Assembly: GCF_018614095.1 (NCBI RefSeq)
Contig: NZ_JAGGOY010000046.1
Coordinates: forward strand, 30,795 to 94,794
DNA length: 64,000 nucleotides
From: Streptomyces sp. ISL-87
GTDB lineage: Bacteria; Actinomycetota; Actinomycetes; Streptomycetales; Streptomycetaceae
Reading direction: 5' to 3'
Made by a program: the position numbers and the translations under genes. The notes below the pieces were generated by a model. That model ran no database searches. It saw only the letters and a list, made by a program, of their open reading frames with translations, and was not told the DNA's origin. How positions within the stretch are numbered: position 1 is the first letter of the stretch; the number at the start of each line of letters is the position of its first letter. Shown here piece by piece: positions 8,291-16,222 of the stretch.

Positions 8291-9391
8291 TCAGGCGTCG
8301 AGCTGCTGCCACCACCAGGCGATCGCCGGGATGGGCAGTGGCTCGACGCTCGCGTCGCTCGGGGTGTCCCGCCAGGTGATGTCGTACGAGGAGCCCTCGA
8401 CCGGCAGTTCGTTGCGGTTGCGCGGGCTGGCGTAGCGCGGCGCCAGGTTCTGCCACTCGATGCAGCCCGAGACATAGTGGCCGAGCGAGACGAGATAACG
8501 GCCCAGCTGCTCGTCCGCGCCGCGCGCGAGCTGCTCGCGCATCCGGACGAAGAACGTCATCGCGCGGTCCCTGAGGGCCACGGCCGGGGCCAGTGCCTCC
8601 TCGGGCGTACAGCCGTGGTGCTGCGCCACCACATTGAGGAGGTTCTGCTCCCAGGGCTCCTGGTGGTCTTCCTTGTTGTACGAGAACAGGTCGTTGTCGC
8701 AGCTGACGATGAAGCCCGCGGCATCGGTGAGGGCCTGGACCGGCGCCGAATACAGCACATCGGCCGGCACGTCGATGCCGTTCGCCGCATCGCACCAGGT
8801 GAGCGTGAAGCGGGTGCCGTTGACCGACATCCGCATCGCGGCGAACTCGTTCAGACTCGGCATGATGTTCCGCTCGGCGTTGGCGGTCTGCCAGCCGGCC
8901 CCGAACAGCCAGTCCCGGGTGCCCTCGGTGAACCTGCGCAGCTGGAACGGCGTGAGCGTCGCGCGGGTGCGGGTCACCAGGTCGTCGAGCGCGTCGGTGA
9001 GCGGGCCGCGGGGGAGCAGGCCCGATCCGGGTGCCTCGATGGAGCGGACCAGCCGCGCGCTGTGGTCGGCGATGTCCGCGGTCCGGGTGGCGGTCGACCC
9101 GGAGTCCTGCCAGTCGTCCACGGCGTTGGCCCAGTAGTTCCACTCGATGAAGAGCAGTACCGGCTCCACGTCGCCGTACGGGATGATGCGGCTGGTGAAG
9201 TCCGCGCTGTGGGTGGCCAGGCCCCAGGCGCGTTCGGTGGCGTCGGGGTAGATGCCGAAGGCGTCGATCCAGTCGACGGCCCGCTGTTCCAGCTCCGCCG
9301 CCTTGGGGTGGATCAGCTTCTCGTTGAACGGGCAGTAGAACGGCGGGAGTCGCCAGCCGATGCGGGACCGGTGGCCGTGCGGGGTCGCCAT
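8291..9391 (-). CDS. Class I terpene synthase
   Basis: The 366-residue protein carries all metal and diphosphate-binding signatures of bacterial terpene cyclases: DDWQD at residues 92-96, the NSE triad in NDLFSYNKE (Asn233, Ser237, Glu241), the pyrophosphate-sensor Arg187 exactly 46 residues before the triad, and the RY pair (319-320). The length is typical of a single-domain mono- or sesquiterpene cyclase. The aspartate motif differs from the DDCYCED-type motif of 2-methylisoborneol synthase. The ATG at 9391 lies 2 bases after the methyltransferase stop, so the two genes are translationally coupled and the substrate may be a C-methylated prenyl diphosphate. Longer upstream readings of this frame overlap the methyltransferase and are not used. 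Confidence 0.92.
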   Translation of the reverse strand: MATPHGHRSRIGWRLPPFYCPFNEKLIHPKAAELEQRAVDWIDAFGIYPDATERAWGLATHSADFTSRIIPYGDVEPVLLFIEWNYWANAVDDWQDSGSTATRTADIADHSARLVRSIEAPGSGLLPRGPLTDALDDLVTRTRATLTPFQLRRFTEGTRDWLFGAGWQTANAERNIMPSLNEFAAMRMSVNGTRFTLTWCDAANGIDVPADVLYSAPVQALTDAAGFIVSCDNDLFSYNKEDHQEPWEQNLLNVVAQHHGCTPEEALAPAVALRDRAMTFFVRMREQLARGADEQLGRYLVSLGHYVSGCIEWQNLAPRYASPRNRNELPVEGSSYDITWRDTPSDASVEPLPIPAIAWWWQQLDA

Positions 9392-9393
9392 GG

Positions 9394-10302
9394 TCACTTG
9401 CCCCCGAGCCGGAAGAGCAGCAGCCGGGTCTCCAGCGCGTGGTCGCGCCAGATGCGGAACAGCTTGCCGTGGGTGATCGTGGATTCCTGGAGCCGCTCGC
9501 GCGACCAGGCGGACTCGATGCCCGTGTGCTCCACGCGGTCCAGCTCGGCCGTGTTCCAGGCCATGGACTGCACCCAGAACTCGGCGACCCGGTCCGTGAC
9601 GTCCTCGTCCTGCTCCAGCTCGAAGCCGGCGGCCTCGGCGGCGATGATGTACTCGGTGAGGGTGCCCAGGCGGGTCTTGTAGTAGCCGTCGATGAACTCG
9701 GTCCACTCGGGGCGGCAGATGAAGTGCTCCTGGATGCCGAACCAGCCGCCGGGTTTCAGTGCCTTGGCGGCCACCTGGAAGAGCCGCTCGCGGTCCATGT
9801 AGCCGGAGCTCTCGTTGGCGTAGGCGGCGTCGTACTTCTTCCGCGTGGTGAAGCCGTGCACGTCGGCGAGCAGCGGCGTGACCCGGTCGGCGACCCCGGC
9901 CCGGCGGGCGAAGTCCTCGATGACGGGGATGTGGTCGGCGGCGACGGTGAGGCCGGTGACGGTCGCGCCGTGCTCCTGGGCCCAGTAGAGCGAGCCGCCG
10001 CCGACTCCGCAGCCTATGTCGAGGACGCGGGCGGGCGGGGTGGTGTACGCGCCCCAGGAGCGCGCCGCGTGCTCGACGATGGCCTCTTGGGACTCCACGA
10101 TGCGTCTCTTGAGCACCCGTTGCGCGACGGTGGTGTTCGGCGTGGCGCCCGGGGTGAAGAGCCCCATGTGAAAGTGGACCCGCGGTCCCGGGCCGTACTT
10201 GTGGAGGATGTCCGCCGTCTTGCGGGTGTAGTAGAGCGGCACTTGGCTCTCGTCGAAGGCCTGGCCTCCAGTGGGGGGCTGGATGACGAGGTTGCTGTCC
10301 AT
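9394..10302 (-). CDS. SAM-dependent methyltransferase (probable prenyl-diphosphate C-methyltransferase)
   Basis: The 302-residue Rossmann-fold methyltransferase has motif I VLDIGCGVGGGS (residues 93-104) and the post-I acidic turn, and resembles the family with small-molecule and sterol C-methyltransferases. Its position directly upstream of, and coupled to, a terpene synthase copies the arrangement of known pairs in which a GPP or IPP C-methyltransferase feeds a cyclase, so methylation of an isoprenyl diphosphate double bond is the best inference. Similarity to the classical GPP methyltransferase of the 2-MIB pathway is not obvious by eye. The start at ATG 10302 is supported by GGAG 8 nt upstream; longer in-frame readings lack a ribosome site. 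Confidence 0.85.
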   Translation of the reverse strand: MDSNLVIQPPTGGQAFDESQVPLYYTRKTADILHKYGPGPRVHFHMGLFTPGATPNTTVAQRVLKRRIVESQEAIVEHAARSWGAYTTPPARVLDIGCGVGGGSLYWAQEHGATVTGLTVAADHIPVIEDFARRAGVADRVTPLLADVHGFTTRKKYDAAYANESSGYMDRERLFQVAAKALKPGGWFGIQEHFICRPEWTEFIDGYYKTRLGTLTEYIIAAEAAGFELEQDEDVTDRVAEFWVQSMAWNTAELDRVEHTGIESAWSRERLQESTITHGKLFRIWRDHALETRLLLFRLGGK

Positions 10303-10363
10303 CGGTTCTCCGGTCTTGCGGTCTTGTGGGGGTGTTAATCGGCCGCCCCACCTCTGCCCAAAA

Positions 10364-10388
10364 GCGATCGATAAAAGTCCTCGATCGC
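10364..10388. promoter_or_regulatory. 8-bp perfect dyad upstream of the methyltransferase/terpene synthase operon
   Basis: GCGATCGA (10364-10371) and TCGATCGC (10381-10388) are separated by a 9-bp AT-rich spacer, centred about 75 bases upstream of the methyltransferase start in the most AT-rich part of the 508-base divergent intergenic region (10303-10810). It is a candidate operator; no cognate regulator gene is adjacent. The rest of this gap has no supported gene. A reading frame ending at the TAG at 10771-10773 has GC-rich third positions near its end but no believable start. Confidence 0.45.
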
Positions 10389-10810
10389 CCGGGTGTTGAG
10401 CATAACCACACATGAAATGGCAACAATCCCGGCCATTTGATGTCTCGTCAGGCCATTGGCGCGGGGCCGCACGCACGGCCGGACCGGGGGCCAGTGGCCG
10501 GTGGACGTGACCTGCGCGGCGGGGCGCCTTGAGGGTGGCGCGATCATTTCCCCGGAGGTGGCCGATAAGGGAGGCTGGATCGACAATTGTGAATCTGTCT
10601 CTTCCGAAGGGCCGCGCTCGGGACATACGATCCCGAATCATGATTCCCCTTCATCGGGCGAGCCGACCGACCGGGCCCTGAGCCCGGCCGCGTTCTCCGG
10701 CCTCGACGGGGTCGCTGCCGCCCTGCTGGGCCTGGTGGAGAGCATTCTGCGGCCCGAGGCGGCCGGCCAGTAGCGCGGAGTACGACCACTTCCTCAGGTC
10801 AAAGGACGAC

Positions 10811-11365
10811 ATGGACATCAAGAGAATGCGCCGCACACGGGACGAGCTCATTCGTGGCATCACGCTGCACGCTCCTGCTGAACCGGCCGTCGTCTTCCGC
10901 GCCCTGTGTGAGGCGATGGCCCGACGGCACGATCAACCTGTCGAGCCGCACCTGGTGTCCTTCCCCGTCAGCACCGTCAGCGGCCTGCTGGTGTGGACCA
11001 AGACCCGCAACATCGTCCTCATCGAGGCCAATACCGACCCCGAGCACCAGCTCGGCATCCTGGGCCACGAGCTGTGGCACATGGAGGAAGGCGCCGGCCA
11101 CGCCCAGATCCTGGGGGAGTCGGACTACGCCGACCTGTTCGCCCCCGACCTCACCGCCAGCACGGTCGAGCGGATCGCCGCCCGGTCCTCCGCGCGCACC
11201 GACTGCGGAGAGGACGGCGAGCGCGCCTGCGAGCTGTTCGGCTCCTTACTCGCCATGCGGAGCAAGCACTGGTTGGGCAAGGGCGCCCATGTCCCGCAGT
11301 CCTCCAGCGCGTTCGGGCACAAGCTCAATGTCTCCCTGGGACCGGCCGGCGGAGGCGCCTGGTGA
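10811..11365 (+). CDS. ImmA/IrrE-like zinc metallopeptidase
   Basis: The 184-residue protein holds GHELWHMEEG at about residues 79-88, the HExxH zinc motif in the context typical of the ImmA/IrrE family, where such proteases cut a repressor or serve in toxin-antitoxin-like switches. AAGGA six bases before the ATG supports the start. The usual XRE-type partner is not found next to it. An in-frame TTA codon (11246-11248) suggests BldA-dependent expression. The gene overlaps the following membrane-protein gene (GTGA), a pairing seen repeatedly in Streptomyces. Confidence 0.85.
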   Translation: MDIKRMRRTRDELIRGITLHAPAEPAVVFRALCEAMARRHDQPVEPHLVSFPVSTVSGLLVWTKTRNIVLIEANTDPEHQLGILGHELWHMEEGAGHAQILGESDYADLFAPDLTASTVERIAARSSARTDCGEDGERACELFGSLLAMRSKHWLGKGAHVPQSSSAFGHKLNVSLGPAGGGAW

Positions 11366-12582
11366 GTGAGAACGCCGGATTCTGGGTGATCTCCGGCTCC
11401 ATGTGGCTGGCCTTCCTCGTCAAAGCACCCGGCCTGCGCCACAACCGGGACCCGCTGTACGTCCTCGTGTGCGCGGTGCTGCTGCTCGGCGGCACCTGCT
11501 TCGCCTGCGCGAACCCGGACGTGATCGGCGTCGTGAACGCCGCCACGGGAATCCCCAACTTCAGTGCCCCCCTGGTGTATTCGATGCTCGCGCTGGAGAG
11601 CGCGCTGGTCCTCACCCTGCTCGTGTACTGGCGTGACTGGAGCCCGGAGAAGGCCGCCCACTGGGTGCGCTGGCTGATGGCCGCCTACGGGATCGCCATC
11701 ATCGGCATCGTCGCCCTCTTCGCGGCCGGCGACGCGCCCGCCGAACGCCGCGTGGACTTCGACACGTACTACGCCAAGACCCCGTACATCCGGGAAATGA
11801 TCCTGCTGTACCTCGCCGCCCACACCATGGCGGGCGTCCTGGCCACGGTGCTGTGCGTGCGCTGGGCCGCCGGCGTCACCGGACCGAAGTGGCTGCGCCG
11901 CGGGCTGCGCGTCCTTATCCTCGGCTTCGCCCTCAACATCGGCCTCGACGCCTCGAAGATCATCGCAATCGCCGGGCGGTGGTCCGGCAGCGCCGAATGG
12001 GACTGGCTCAACACCGAGGTGTCCCGCGGGTTCGCCTTCGCCTGCACGCTCTTCACCTGCGTCGGCTTCACCCTGCCCATGGTCGGCGGCAGCGTGGAGC
12101 GCACCCTGTCGGGAAACCACGTGTTTCTCCAACTGGCGCCGCTCTGGCGCGCATTGCGCGAGGCGACTCCGGCCGTCGCCGCCGCACTGCCGGTGCCCTG
12201 GTGGGACGTGGAGCTCAAGGCCACCCGCCGGGTTGCCGAAGTGCAGGACGGCCGGCTCGCCCTGCGGCCCTACCGCAACCCGGCCGTCGCCCAGGCGGCG
12301 ACAGCGCAGGCCGCCGCCTTGAGACTGGCGCCCAAGAAGGCCGAGGCCGCGGTCGAAGCCGCCGTCCTGGCCGACGCGATGGCCGCCAAGGCCGCGGCCG
12401 GAGACGAGGAGCCTCCGCTGCTCGACGACGACACCGCCACGGCCCTGCCCCCGCTCGACCAGAAGGCGCTGATCCGGGTCTCCCGGATGATCCGCCGTCC
12501 GCCGTTCCACACCCCCGTCGCCACCGTGCCCCCGCACAGACCAGGACTGGAGTCACCCGCCCATGGACGCATCAACGCCTAG
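11362..12582 (+). CDS. MAB_1171c-type integral membrane protein
   Basis: The 406-residue protein starts at GTG 11362 inside the protease stop. About seven hydrophobic helices fill residues 5-250 (for example GFWVISGSMWLAFLV and LYLAAHTMAGVLATVLCVRW), followed by a cytoplasmic Ala-rich tail of 150 residues. Size, topology and the neighbour pair (IrrE-like protease before, FAD enzyme after) fit the MAB_1171c/DUF6545 family of putative transporters or sensors. Its biochemical role is unknown. It overlaps the next gene by 20 bases. Confidence 0.8.
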   Translation: MSENAGFWVISGSMWLAFLVKAPGLRHNRDPLYVLVCAVLLLGGTCFACANPDVIGVVNAATGIPNFSAPLVYSMLALESALVLTLLVYWRDWSPEKAAHWVRWLMAAYGIAIIGIVALFAAGDAPAERRVDFDTYYAKTPYIREMILLYLAAHTMAGVLATVLCVRWAAGVTGPKWLRRGLRVLILGFALNIGLDASKIIAIAGRWSGSAEWDWLNTEVSRGFAFACTLFTCVGFTLPMVGGSVERTLSGNHVFLQLAPLWRALREATPAVAAALPVPWWDVELKATRRVAEVQDGRLALRPYRNPAVAQAATAQAAALRLAPKKAEAAVEAAVLADAMAAKAAAGDEEPPLLDDDTATALPPLDQKALIRVSRMIRRPPFHTPVATVPPHRPGLESPAHGRINA

Positions 12583-13996
12583 CGCGCCGCCGGCAGTGCA
12601 CCGCGCCGTCGTCCTCGGAGCGAGCCTCACCGGCATGCTGGCCGCCGCCGTCCTCGCCCAGTACGCCCGGGAGGTCGTCGTCGTCGACCGGGACGAGCTG
12701 CCCGCCGACGCGGCCCCCCGGCCGGGACTGCCCCAGGCCCACCACGCGCACCTGCTGTGGTCCGGCGGCGAACGCGCGATCGAAGAGCTCGCCCCCGGGA
12801 TGCGGCGGGAATGGCTCGACGCGGGCGCCCGGTACGCGGCCATGCCCGACAGCTTGATCATGCTCACCCCGCACGGCTGGGTCCGCCGCGGTGACCAGGC
12901 CATGCAGCACCAGATCGTGTGCTCACGCGACCTCCTGGACGCCACCGCCCGCGGCTTCCTGCTCAGCCGCCCCGGCATCACCGTCCGCACCGGCGGCTAC
13001 GCCTACGGGCTCATAGGCGGCCCGGCGCGCGTGACCGGCGTACGCGTCCGGGACCTGGCGACCGGAGCCGTGGAGGACGTCCTCGCCGACCTCGTCGTCG
13101 ACACGACCGGCCGCAGGTCCCACGCCCCGCAGTGGCTCACCGCCATCGGGCTGCCCCAGGTCACCGAGACCACCGTGGACCCCGGACTCGTCTACGCCAG
13201 CCGCTGGTACCGCGCGCCCGACTGGGCCGAGGACTTCCCGGTCATCAGCCTCCAGCCCGACCCCGGCAAGCCGTTACCCGGCCGGGCCGCCACCCTGCTC
13301 CCCGTCGAGGGAGGCCGCTGGCTCGTCACCCTGGCCGGCACCCGCGGCGCCGAACCCGGCATCGACCCCGACGCGTTCGAGGCGTACGCGCGCACCGCGC
13401 CCCACCCGATCGTCGCCGACCTGATCGCCGGCGCCGAGCCGCTTTCCAAGGTCCGCCTCAACCGAGGCTGCAGCAACCGCCGCCGTTATTACGAGCGGCT
13501 GCGCCAGTGGCCCGCCGGCTTCGTCATACTCGGCGACGCGGTGGCCGCGACCAACCCCATCTACGGGCAGGGGATGACGATCGGCGCCCAGGGCGTACGC
13601 GTCCTGCGCGACGTGCTCCGCAAGCGCGGCCTGGCCGACGCGCGCCTCAGCTCCACCGTCCAGCGCAGGATCGGGCGCCTGGTCCAGGCTCCCTGGGACA
13701 TCACGACGGGCCAGGACATCCGCTTCCCCGGGGCCACCGGCCCGAAGGCGCCGCTCGCCGGGCGTATGACCCACCTCTACGTGGACCGGCTCAGCCGCAC
13801 CGCCATGAGCAGCGAAGCCGTCATGCGGACGCTCTTCGACGTCATGTCGCTCGACGCGGCGCCGACCGCGCTCTTCCGCCCCGGGATCGTCAAGCAGGTC
13901 ATCCAGGGCCCTCCCGGCCGCGCCCTGACGGAGCCGCCGCTCACCGCAGCCGAACGGGCCCACCTCTACCCGGCGCCCACGCCTGCCGGGGCCTAG
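12563..13996 (+). CDS. FAD-dependent oxidoreductase/monooxygenase
   Basis: The 477-residue flavoprotein has an N-terminal dinucleotide-binding motif VVLGASLTGMLAA (variant GxGxxG), an acidic strand end VVVVDRDEL and the C-terminal FAD ribityl motif FVILGDAVAATNPIYGQGM (GDA...P), as in group A aromatic or styrene-type monooxygenases and geranylgeranyl reductases. The substrate is unknown; the terpene cassette is the nearest metabolic neighbour but is transcribed away from it. A TTA codon lies at 13274-13276 (Leu238). It is the third gene of the operon and ends before a strong bidirectional hairpin. Confidence 0.88.
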   Translation: MDASTPSAPPAVHRAVVLGASLTGMLAAAVLAQYAREVVVVDRDELPADAAPRPGLPQAHHAHLLWSGGERAIEELAPGMRREWLDAGARYAAMPDSLIMLTPHGWVRRGDQAMQHQIVCSRDLLDATARGFLLSRPGITVRTGGYAYGLIGGPARVTGVRVRDLATGAVEDVLADLVVDTTGRRSHAPQWLTAIGLPQVTETTVDPGLVYASRWYRAPDWAEDFPVISLQPDPGKPLPGRAATLLPVEGGRWLVTLAGTRGAEPGIDPDAFEAYARTAPHPIVADLIAGAEPLSKVRLNRGCSNRRRYYERLRQWPAGFVILGDAVAATNPIYGQGMTIGAQGVRVLRDVLRKRGLADARLSSTVQRRIGRLVQAPWDITTGQDIRFPGATGPKAPLAGRMTHLYVDRLSRTAMSSEAVMRTLFDVMSLDAAPTALFRPGIVKQVIQGPPGRALTEPPLTAAERAHLYPAPTPAGA

Positions 13997-14001
13997 GGGG
14001 T

Positions 14002-14033
14002 GTGCCGGCGTGCCGACGTGCCGGCGTGCATGT
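14002..14033 (+). repeat. 8-bp tandem repeat just after the FAD gene
   Basis: GTGCCGGC/GTGCCGAC/GTGCCGGC/GTGCATGT is a run of four 8-bp units that begins six bases after the stop codon and runs into the hairpin at 14031. Confidence 0.6.
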
Positions 14034-14061
14034 GGACCGCCCCGGAGCGGGGCGGTCCACA
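14031..14061. terminator. Bidirectional hairpin terminator
   Basis: Perfect 13-bp arms (14031-14043 and 14049-14061) with a GGAGC loop stand between the convergent FAD gene and the small hydrophobic protein gene. Confidence 0.85.
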
Positions 14062-14082
14062 GGAGTGTCCGGGCGTGCGCGG

Positions 14083-14253
14083 CTACCAGCGGTACCAGCG
14101 CGCCCGTCCGCCTGCGGCCCCCCCGCCGCGGACGAGGAATCCCAGCAGCCAGAGCACCAGGACGGCCAGGGCCACGTACCAGAGCACTTCAACCGCGAAT
14201 CCGGCGCCGAAGAGGATCAGGATCAGGAGGAGTACGAGAAGAAGCGGGATCAT
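14083..14253 (-). CDS. Small hydrophobic membrane protein
   Basis: The gene codes for 56 residues: MIPLLLVLLLILILFGAGF, a second helix LWYVALAVLVLWLLGFLV, then a Gly/Arg/Trp tail ending RARWYRW. This is the common Streptomyces 'hydrophobic protein' type with two membrane spans and a basic end. GGAGG lies 8 nt before the ATG at 14253, which excludes the longer reading. The role is unknown; similar proteins are often stress-associated and sit near sigma-factor regulators, as here. Confidence 0.85.
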   Translation of the reverse strand: MIPLLLVLLLILILFGAGFAVEVLWYVALAVLVLWLLGFLVRGGGAAGGRARWYRW

Positions 14254-14391
14254 GTCGATGCCTCCATTAGGGGAGTGGTTTCGACCTGTCTGAGATCCCG
14301 TCTGCCCCGTCCGCTGCACATCATGCCGTCAGGCGTATCCGGCCCGAATGCGGGCAGACGCCGGGACAGCAGGACGGAAGGATGATGCCGG

Positions 14392-14763
14392 ATGACGCAG
14401 GGAGTGGAGGAACAGCGCTTCAACGTCGAGGTGCAGACCGTGGACGGAGCCGTCGTTCTCGCGCTCTCGGGCGAGCTGGACCACGATACGGCCGAGCCTC
14501 TGCGGGAGGCCCTGGCGGCGGCGGCCACGCCGGGCGGCCGGCTGGTGGTGGACCTGAGCGGTCTTGGATTCTGCGATTCCACCGGGCTCAACGTGCTGTT
14601 GCAGGGCCGCCTCGCGGTCCGGGAGGCCGGCGGCAGCCTGGACCTGTCCGGGCTGCGCGGACCGGTGGCCCGGATGTTCCACATCACCGGTGTGGACGGG
14701 GTGTTCCCGGTGTACGCCGACGTGACCGAGGCGCTGGGGCGGCAGGGGCATGGGAGCCCGTAG
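14392..14763 (+). CDS. STAS-domain anti-sigma factor antagonist
   Basis: The 123-residue single STAS domain starts with a strand-rich core (GAVVLALSGELDHDTAEPL) and contains FCDSTGLNVLL, in which the Ser of DSTG is the site phosphorylated by RsbW/SpoIIAB-type kinases. It probably binds and titrates an anti-sigma factor, the likely partner being the kinase coded immediately downstream. The two genes are separated by 115 bases that hold short repeats based on ACGAGCACGAGG. Confidence 0.92.
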   Translation: MTQGVEEQRFNVEVQTVDGAVVLALSGELDHDTAEPLREALAAAATPGGRLVVDLSGLGFCDSTGLNVLLQGRLAVREAGGSLDLSGLRGPVARMFHITGVDGVFPVYADVTEALGRQGHGSP

Positions 14764-14878
14764 AGATCCGGATCGGCGGTACGCGTGCGAGTACGAGCAC
14801 GAGGCACGTACGAGCACGAGGTACGTGGCGCGTGCTACGCGGCACGCCGATCCGCCGACAGGGAGGAGTCTGAGCACC

Positions 14879-15337
14879 ATGGAGCAGCGCGGGCCGTCCG
14901 GCCGGACCTGGCGTCTGGCGCTGGAAGGGGCCACCGACGGCGTCACGCGCAGCCGTGATTTCACCCGGCTGGCGCTGACCGCCTGGCACTGGCTGCCGGC
15001 CCAGGCGGAAGAGGACCGCGACGCCGCCGACGACGTGCTGCTGATGGTGTCCGAGGTGGTGGCCAACGCCTGTCTGCATGGCGGCGGGCCCAGCGCCCTC
15101 GTCCTGGACTGCACCCCGGAGCGGCTGCGGGTCGAGGTGATGGACGGCAATCCGGCGCCACCCGTGCCGCCGAACGGCCGGTCGGCGGAGCCGGGCCGGC
15201 CGGGTGGGCATGGGCTGCTCATCGTGGACCGGCTGGCGCGGAGCTGGGGTTCCCAGCCTGGGGCGGACGGCAAGTGCGTATGGCTGGAGGTGGCCTGCCC
15301 GACCCTGGTCAGGCAGCGGCTCCTGCAGGCCGGGTGA
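14879..15337 (+). CDS. RsbW-like anti-sigma factor serine kinase
   Basis: The 152-residue HATPase protein has N-box SEVVANACLHGGG and a G-box GHGLLIVDRLA typical of the SpoIIAB/RsbW family. It is expected to bind a sigma factor and to phosphorylate the STAS protein coded upstream. GGGAGGAG lies about 10 nt before the ATG at 14879, so I reject the 43-residue upstream extension, which would translate a repeat region. No sigma factor gene is adjacent, so the target is coded elsewhere. Confidence 0.88.
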   Translation: MEQRGPSGRTWRLALEGATDGVTRSRDFTRLALTAWHWLPAQAEEDRDAADDVLLMVSEVVANACLHGGGPSALVLDCTPERLRVEVMDGNPAPPVPPNGRSAEPGRPGGHGLLIVDRLARSWGSQPGADGKCVWLEVACPTLVRQRLLQAG

Positions 15338-15576
15338 CCTGCCGTTCGGCGGGCGCCGGGGTGCGGACTGCGGCCGAGGCGCTGTGTGCCGCCGGGGGCC
15401 GCGGGTCAGCCGCCCAGGGCCGCGATGATCTCGCCTGTGCTGCGGACTTGCCGATGCGCGGGAAGATCCGCTGTGGGCGCTGTCGCTCGGGAACGGGACC
15501 GGCGAGCCGCGCGTGAGCGTCCCGGCGGCCGTGTCGGTATGCGCGGTGGCGGTTACGGCAGCCCCGGGATGGGAAC

Positions 15577-16147
15577 GTGAGTACGAATACGGGGGAGTCC
15601 CGGCCGCCGTCCCCGACCTCGGCGCTGTAGGGGTCGGGGGCCCAGCTGCTGCGCTGGTACTGGACGCTGTCCGAGCTGAGCGGGCTGGCGCGCGAGATGG
15701 GTCTGTCCGCCCGGGGCGGCAAGGCCGCCGTGACGGCCCGGCTGGCCGCGGCGCTCGACGGCTGCCGGCGCCCGAGGCGGACCCGAAGGCGGCGCCGCCC
15801 TCCCGCCGCGCCGGCCGGCGGCTCGCGGCCCCGTCGACGGCGACACCGTGATCCCGCAGGGGCAGTCGTGCAGCCAGGTGCTCCGCGAGTTCTTCGTGCG
15901 GGAGATCGGGCCAGCGTTCCACTTCGACGCCTTCATGCGTGACTACGTCGCCCAGAACGCGGGACGCACCCTCGCCGAGGCCGTCGCCCACTGGCACGCC
16001 ACTCGCGGACAGGCGGCCCAACCCCTGGAAATCGGCGCCCAGTTCGAGTTCAACCGGTTCCTGCGCGACTGGCACGCCCGCCACCCGGACGGGACCAGGG
16101 CGCAGGCCCTGGCCGCCTGGCGGGAGTGCCGCGCCCGCCCGCGGTGA
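15577..16147 (+). pseudogene. Broken SAP-like/DUF6434-type DNA-binding protein gene
   Basis: From GTG 15577 the frame reads VSTNTGESRPP and meets a TAG at 15628-15630. The same frame continues as LLRWYWTLSELSGLAREMGLS..., a SAP-like helix pair, until about 15755. Homology-like sequence then shifts frame (PAPEADPKAAPPS) and shifts again near 15838 into IPQGQSCSQVLREFFVREIGP, FHFDAFMRDYV and HWHATRG, ending at 16147. One in-frame stop and two frameshifts therefore break what looks like one gene of about 185 codons of the SAP/DUF6434 kind. Sequencing error cannot be excluded, but three lesions favour a true pseudogene. The 239 bases before it contain nothing I can call. Confidence 0.7.
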
Positions 16148-16222
16148 CGGATCCGTCAGGCTTGGTCGGCGCAGGCGCGGCTGAACAGCGGGCCGCAGCG
16201 CACGGTGCGCGGGGCCACCCGG

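Noticed and set aside
8291..10302. 2-Methylisoborneol pathway
   Set aside because: The gene pair is similar in logic, but the aspartate motif is DDWQD, the methyltransferase looks different, and no cyclic-nucleotide-binding protein gene is present.
8291..10426. Single 711-residue protein spanning terpene synthase and upstream DNA
   Set aside because: Its first half is the out-of-frame shadow of the methyltransferase gene, which has its own ribosome site and motifs.
10456..10773. Small gene before the IrrE-like protease
   Set aside because: Only the last 30 codons have gene-like third-position GC; no plausible start or ribosome site exists, so it is at most a remnant.
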